From the NCBI GenBank assembly GCA_963693285.1, contig OY848929.1, positions 3,722,501 to 3,786,500 on the forward strand: DNA of 64,000 nucleotides. The letters are read 5' to 3'. Made by a program: the position numbers and the translations under genes. The notes under the pieces were generated by a model that was not told where the DNA came from, ran no database searches, and saw only the letters and a program-made list of their open reading frames with translations. Shown one piece after another: positions 61,323-64,000 of this stretch. The stretch comes from Xestospongia muta (lineage: Eukaryota; Porifera; Demospongiae; Haplosclerida; Petrosiidae). The number at the start of each line of letters is the position of its first letter. Position 1 is the first letter of the stretch.

Positions 61323-64000
61323 CTATAAGAAGACAGTGAAATGAGTATATATAAGGAAACTACTTGTGTTACAAGTTGAAACTACTATAAATAAATAAGT
61401 CTCTACTTGTCTGTTTCCCTTTCCTTGTTCTGTGATAGTACAGTGATTACCCATAATACAGTGATAGTACAGTGATTTGATTACCCATAATACAGTGATA
61501 GTACAGTGATTTGATCACCCATAATACAATTGACTTTATACATAATCCTTTACAATCCTTTAACAATAAGAAGTTGATTTAGTGATTGAAGAAACAAAAG
61601 ATATAAAAACTATACGAAATACCATTGACATCATGTAATATGATAAGAGTCCTCCTCCTCAATGTTAAAGTTCATGAGAACCAAATAGTTCTACACACTC
61701 ATTGAATTAAGTTGACTCCTACGGACATCTGTTGTACATGAACCCACTCATCTACTCATTTTTAAAAAATGATTTTAATGATTTCAACACGTAGTGAGCC
61801 CCCTCATCCAACACTGTCAGGATTTGTGGTGAGGGGATCATTAAGCACTCATACAAGTACTGGTTTTACCACATCAAAACATACCTGCAACAATAGTGTG
61901 GGTTCACTACGTGGGTGAGGTCTCTGGACAATAGCTTTGACACCACAATTATTTATAGCAGATTCCATAAATAGCACATCATACATGTTTGTATGTAAAA
62001 ATCTAACATCATCTTCCCGTGTTACTTAACACAGCATATTTTTGTTCTTAGTTAACTGCATTACTATAAGACTGTATTAAAATTAAAAAATCATTTACTA
62101 TTACATTAAGCCTTTAGTGTGTCCTGTCTACACACAGCTGCTATATGTGTTGTGTTACTCTAGTTTTGTCTTGAGATCTTGTTATTGATATAACAAAATG
62201 ATCCCTCACTATATGGCACATACAACAAGTTTTGAATACAACATCAGGTGATTATTAGCTTATTGTTCCAACAACTCAATATCAACAATGATGCAAGGGA
62301 AGAACAATAAATAGTGAAAGAAGATAGGCAAAACTTGAAGGTTGTATTGACACAACTCTTAGAAAATGATAAAGAAGTGTTTCTTTCTAAACAGACTACA
62401 CAAGTAAATTATGTTCAAGTTACCAGACTAAAGTACATGTAATTCTAGAATGAACCCTCTAAATATCCTTGGCATTGAGCAGCATACATACACTTGTGTA
62501 AGGGTTCACTGTTTTGTCCATATATGGAGGTACTACTACAACCATTTCTTCTAATTGAATAAAGAAGTATTAGTAATTGAAGTAATTTAAAGGTTGCAAT
62601 CAAGTTATTGGTCATCCATTATTGGTGACATAAAGCCCATAAATGTACCACAAGATAATGACTCTAACATAATGAGCAAATGATATCAATTAATTGAGGA
62701 GTTTGGTTAGCAACGAGACAATTAATTATTAACTACAAACCACAAAGACACTCATTTGGTATGCTATCCTTATGTGAACCTGACAAATTTCCTGTTAGAC
62801 TTAATTAAAAAAAATATTGACATCACAATGACATCAATGATGATGTAAAGGGTCAGGTGTTGTTTTAATCAACTTATTACATGTTACATTCAGAGGAAGA
62901 TATGGCTTTATCAGTTTGTCTGACCTCAAGAGAGCGATGTTCTATTTTTATAAGAGCATGAAACACAAGTTAAATACAATTTCATAAGACAACGCAGCAA
63001 GAATTGGATGTGTCATGAACATGTAAAAATGTCATCCCATAACTGCCACTACCATCACCTTATCATCTACATACATTTAAAACATAATAACATAGACACG
63101 TTTATAATATTGGCTGGTATGTTGAGTACATAATCTTTATGTTGACACCAATATTATTTAGAATCACAAACAATCTCTAAACATAATTAGTAAAAGAGGG
63201 GGAGTCTTGTCCCATGCCAATCACAATGTCTCAATTCACTTGTAAGCAATACTACTACCATATTATGTGGTAGTTTCCCAAAGATGCTAAGTGTGTTAGT
63301 TTTGTAGTCACATGGGGAAAAGGGGCAATCACAACATGGTAATTCAAGAGGATATAACATCACAATACAATTATGATATACATCAAAAATGCAATTAAGC
63401 ACAAAAGGTACAATATGAAAAAGTGACCAAGTCCTAATAAGGCATAAAAGAGATCGAGCATGTAACTCCTCCATTTAAGATGACCAGGTGTATTACAAAC
63501 AAAGAACCCAATGAAAGAGGTGATAATGATTTCACAACCATTAAGATATCTGTTATTATACCTCAGGAATTAACATGAGACATGTGCTGTAGGTATGCTT
63601 ATCATAGCCTACTCACTAATGACATCACATGCAGGTGGTCATTGAAGCACACACTACTCAATCGATAAGCGTCATGTGTTCACATGTAATAGAGTGTCCT
63701 TCTACTCTAATAACGTATGGGAATTGATACTATATATACCAGACTAATGATGTCAGTATTTATTATACTATGAAATGTGAAATATCGCAGTATATAACAG
63801 ACTATGCTATAATGGCAATAAGATAGAAAGATCAGAATTTTGTTAAATAATAATTAAATACACAGAAAATTGGTTTGTTATTATTAAGTAGTGAAGTGGC
63901 TCCTCAAAAAATTACTTGAAATTTAAATGGGCTCTTTACAACATTCAAAAAAGCAGTAAATTTTAAATGGAAGTTCTCACTTTCATTGCAAATGGCGTAT
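61323..64000. other. Upstream flank of the NELL-like gene; no gene recognised
   Basis: AT-rich, presumably an intron and upstream region of the NELL-like gene. It contains the short tandem repeat at 61432-61530, an inverted pair of CACGTAGTGA words near 61789 and 61898-61910, and a minus-strand 95-codon frame at 63187-63474 with hydrophobic stretches but no clear signal peptide plus donor. Nothing here can be called a gene. Confidence 0.6.
61432..61530. repeat. Short tandem repeat, three copies of about 29-34 bp
   Basis: Copies start GTGATAGTACAGTGATT at 61432, 61461 and 61495. They differ by insertion of TTGAT and one T-to-C change. Confidence 0.85.

Noticed and set aside
63187..63474. Minus-strand frame as the missing signal-peptide exon of the NELL-like gene
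   Set aside because: Hydrophobic but Cys-rich, and no donor in the phase required by exon 60911-61322 could be matched with confidence.

Overview
The window is animal nuclear DNA. Genes are spliced, with GT-AG introns that are often only 44-60 nt, AT-rich spacers, and intergenic gaps of roughly 80-250 bp. The gene set is metazoan: CELF, anoctamin, a NELL-type secreted protein, TMEM135 and a long fibronectin-III (FN3) receptor. The compactness and short introns suggest a demosponge such as Amphimedon queenslandica. That is inference from style; no database was searched. I built the gene models by reading splice sites and checking that exon phases chain and that total coding lengths divide by three.

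Layout: (1) 12-14660, minus: a giant secreted or membrane FN3-array protein, 5' complete in outline and running off the left edge. Its middle (2439-10520) is a recent tandem array of near-identical exons. (2) 14797-15910, plus: ribosomal protein L10a, head-to-head with the FN3 gene. (3) 16520-22811, minus: a CELF/Bruno-like RNA-binding protein. (4) 23063-36437, plus: complete acetyl-CoA carboxylase in 50 coding exons, head-to-head with CELF. (5) 37067-42669, minus: an anoctamin (TMEM16) with two alternative first exons. (6) 43085-48749, plus: a tail-anchored golgin. (7) 48882-50892, plus: a signal-peptide-bearing endonuclease/exonuclease/phosphatase-fold protein. (8) 50974-51788, plus: ABT1/Esf2. 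(9) 51990-53660, minus: an intronless seven-finger CCCH protein related to ZC3H10. (10) 53887-55356, minus: TMEM135. (11) 55438-56021, plus: ribosomal protein L36a/L44 (eL42), 81 bp from TMEM135 head-to-head. (12) 56190-57419, minus: mitochondrial ribosomal protein S35. (13) 57630-61322, minus: a NELL-like protein lacking its first exon(s). (14) 61323-64000: no gene recognised.

Most genes are housekeeping and unrelated in function. They are packed as divergent pairs sharing short promoters, three of which carry NRF1-like palindromes, and as tail-to-tail pairs. I found no operon-like pathway, CRISPR array, tRNA or rRNA. The features most worth pursuing are the tandem FN3 exon array with its recent intron insertion, CT microsatellites abutting 3' splice sites, a GC-AG intron, a CELF exon that would introduce a stop, twin anoctamin first exons both starting MAEPV, the triplicated CCCH finger-pair module, and an unrecognised N-terminal region on the secreted phosphatase-fold protein.
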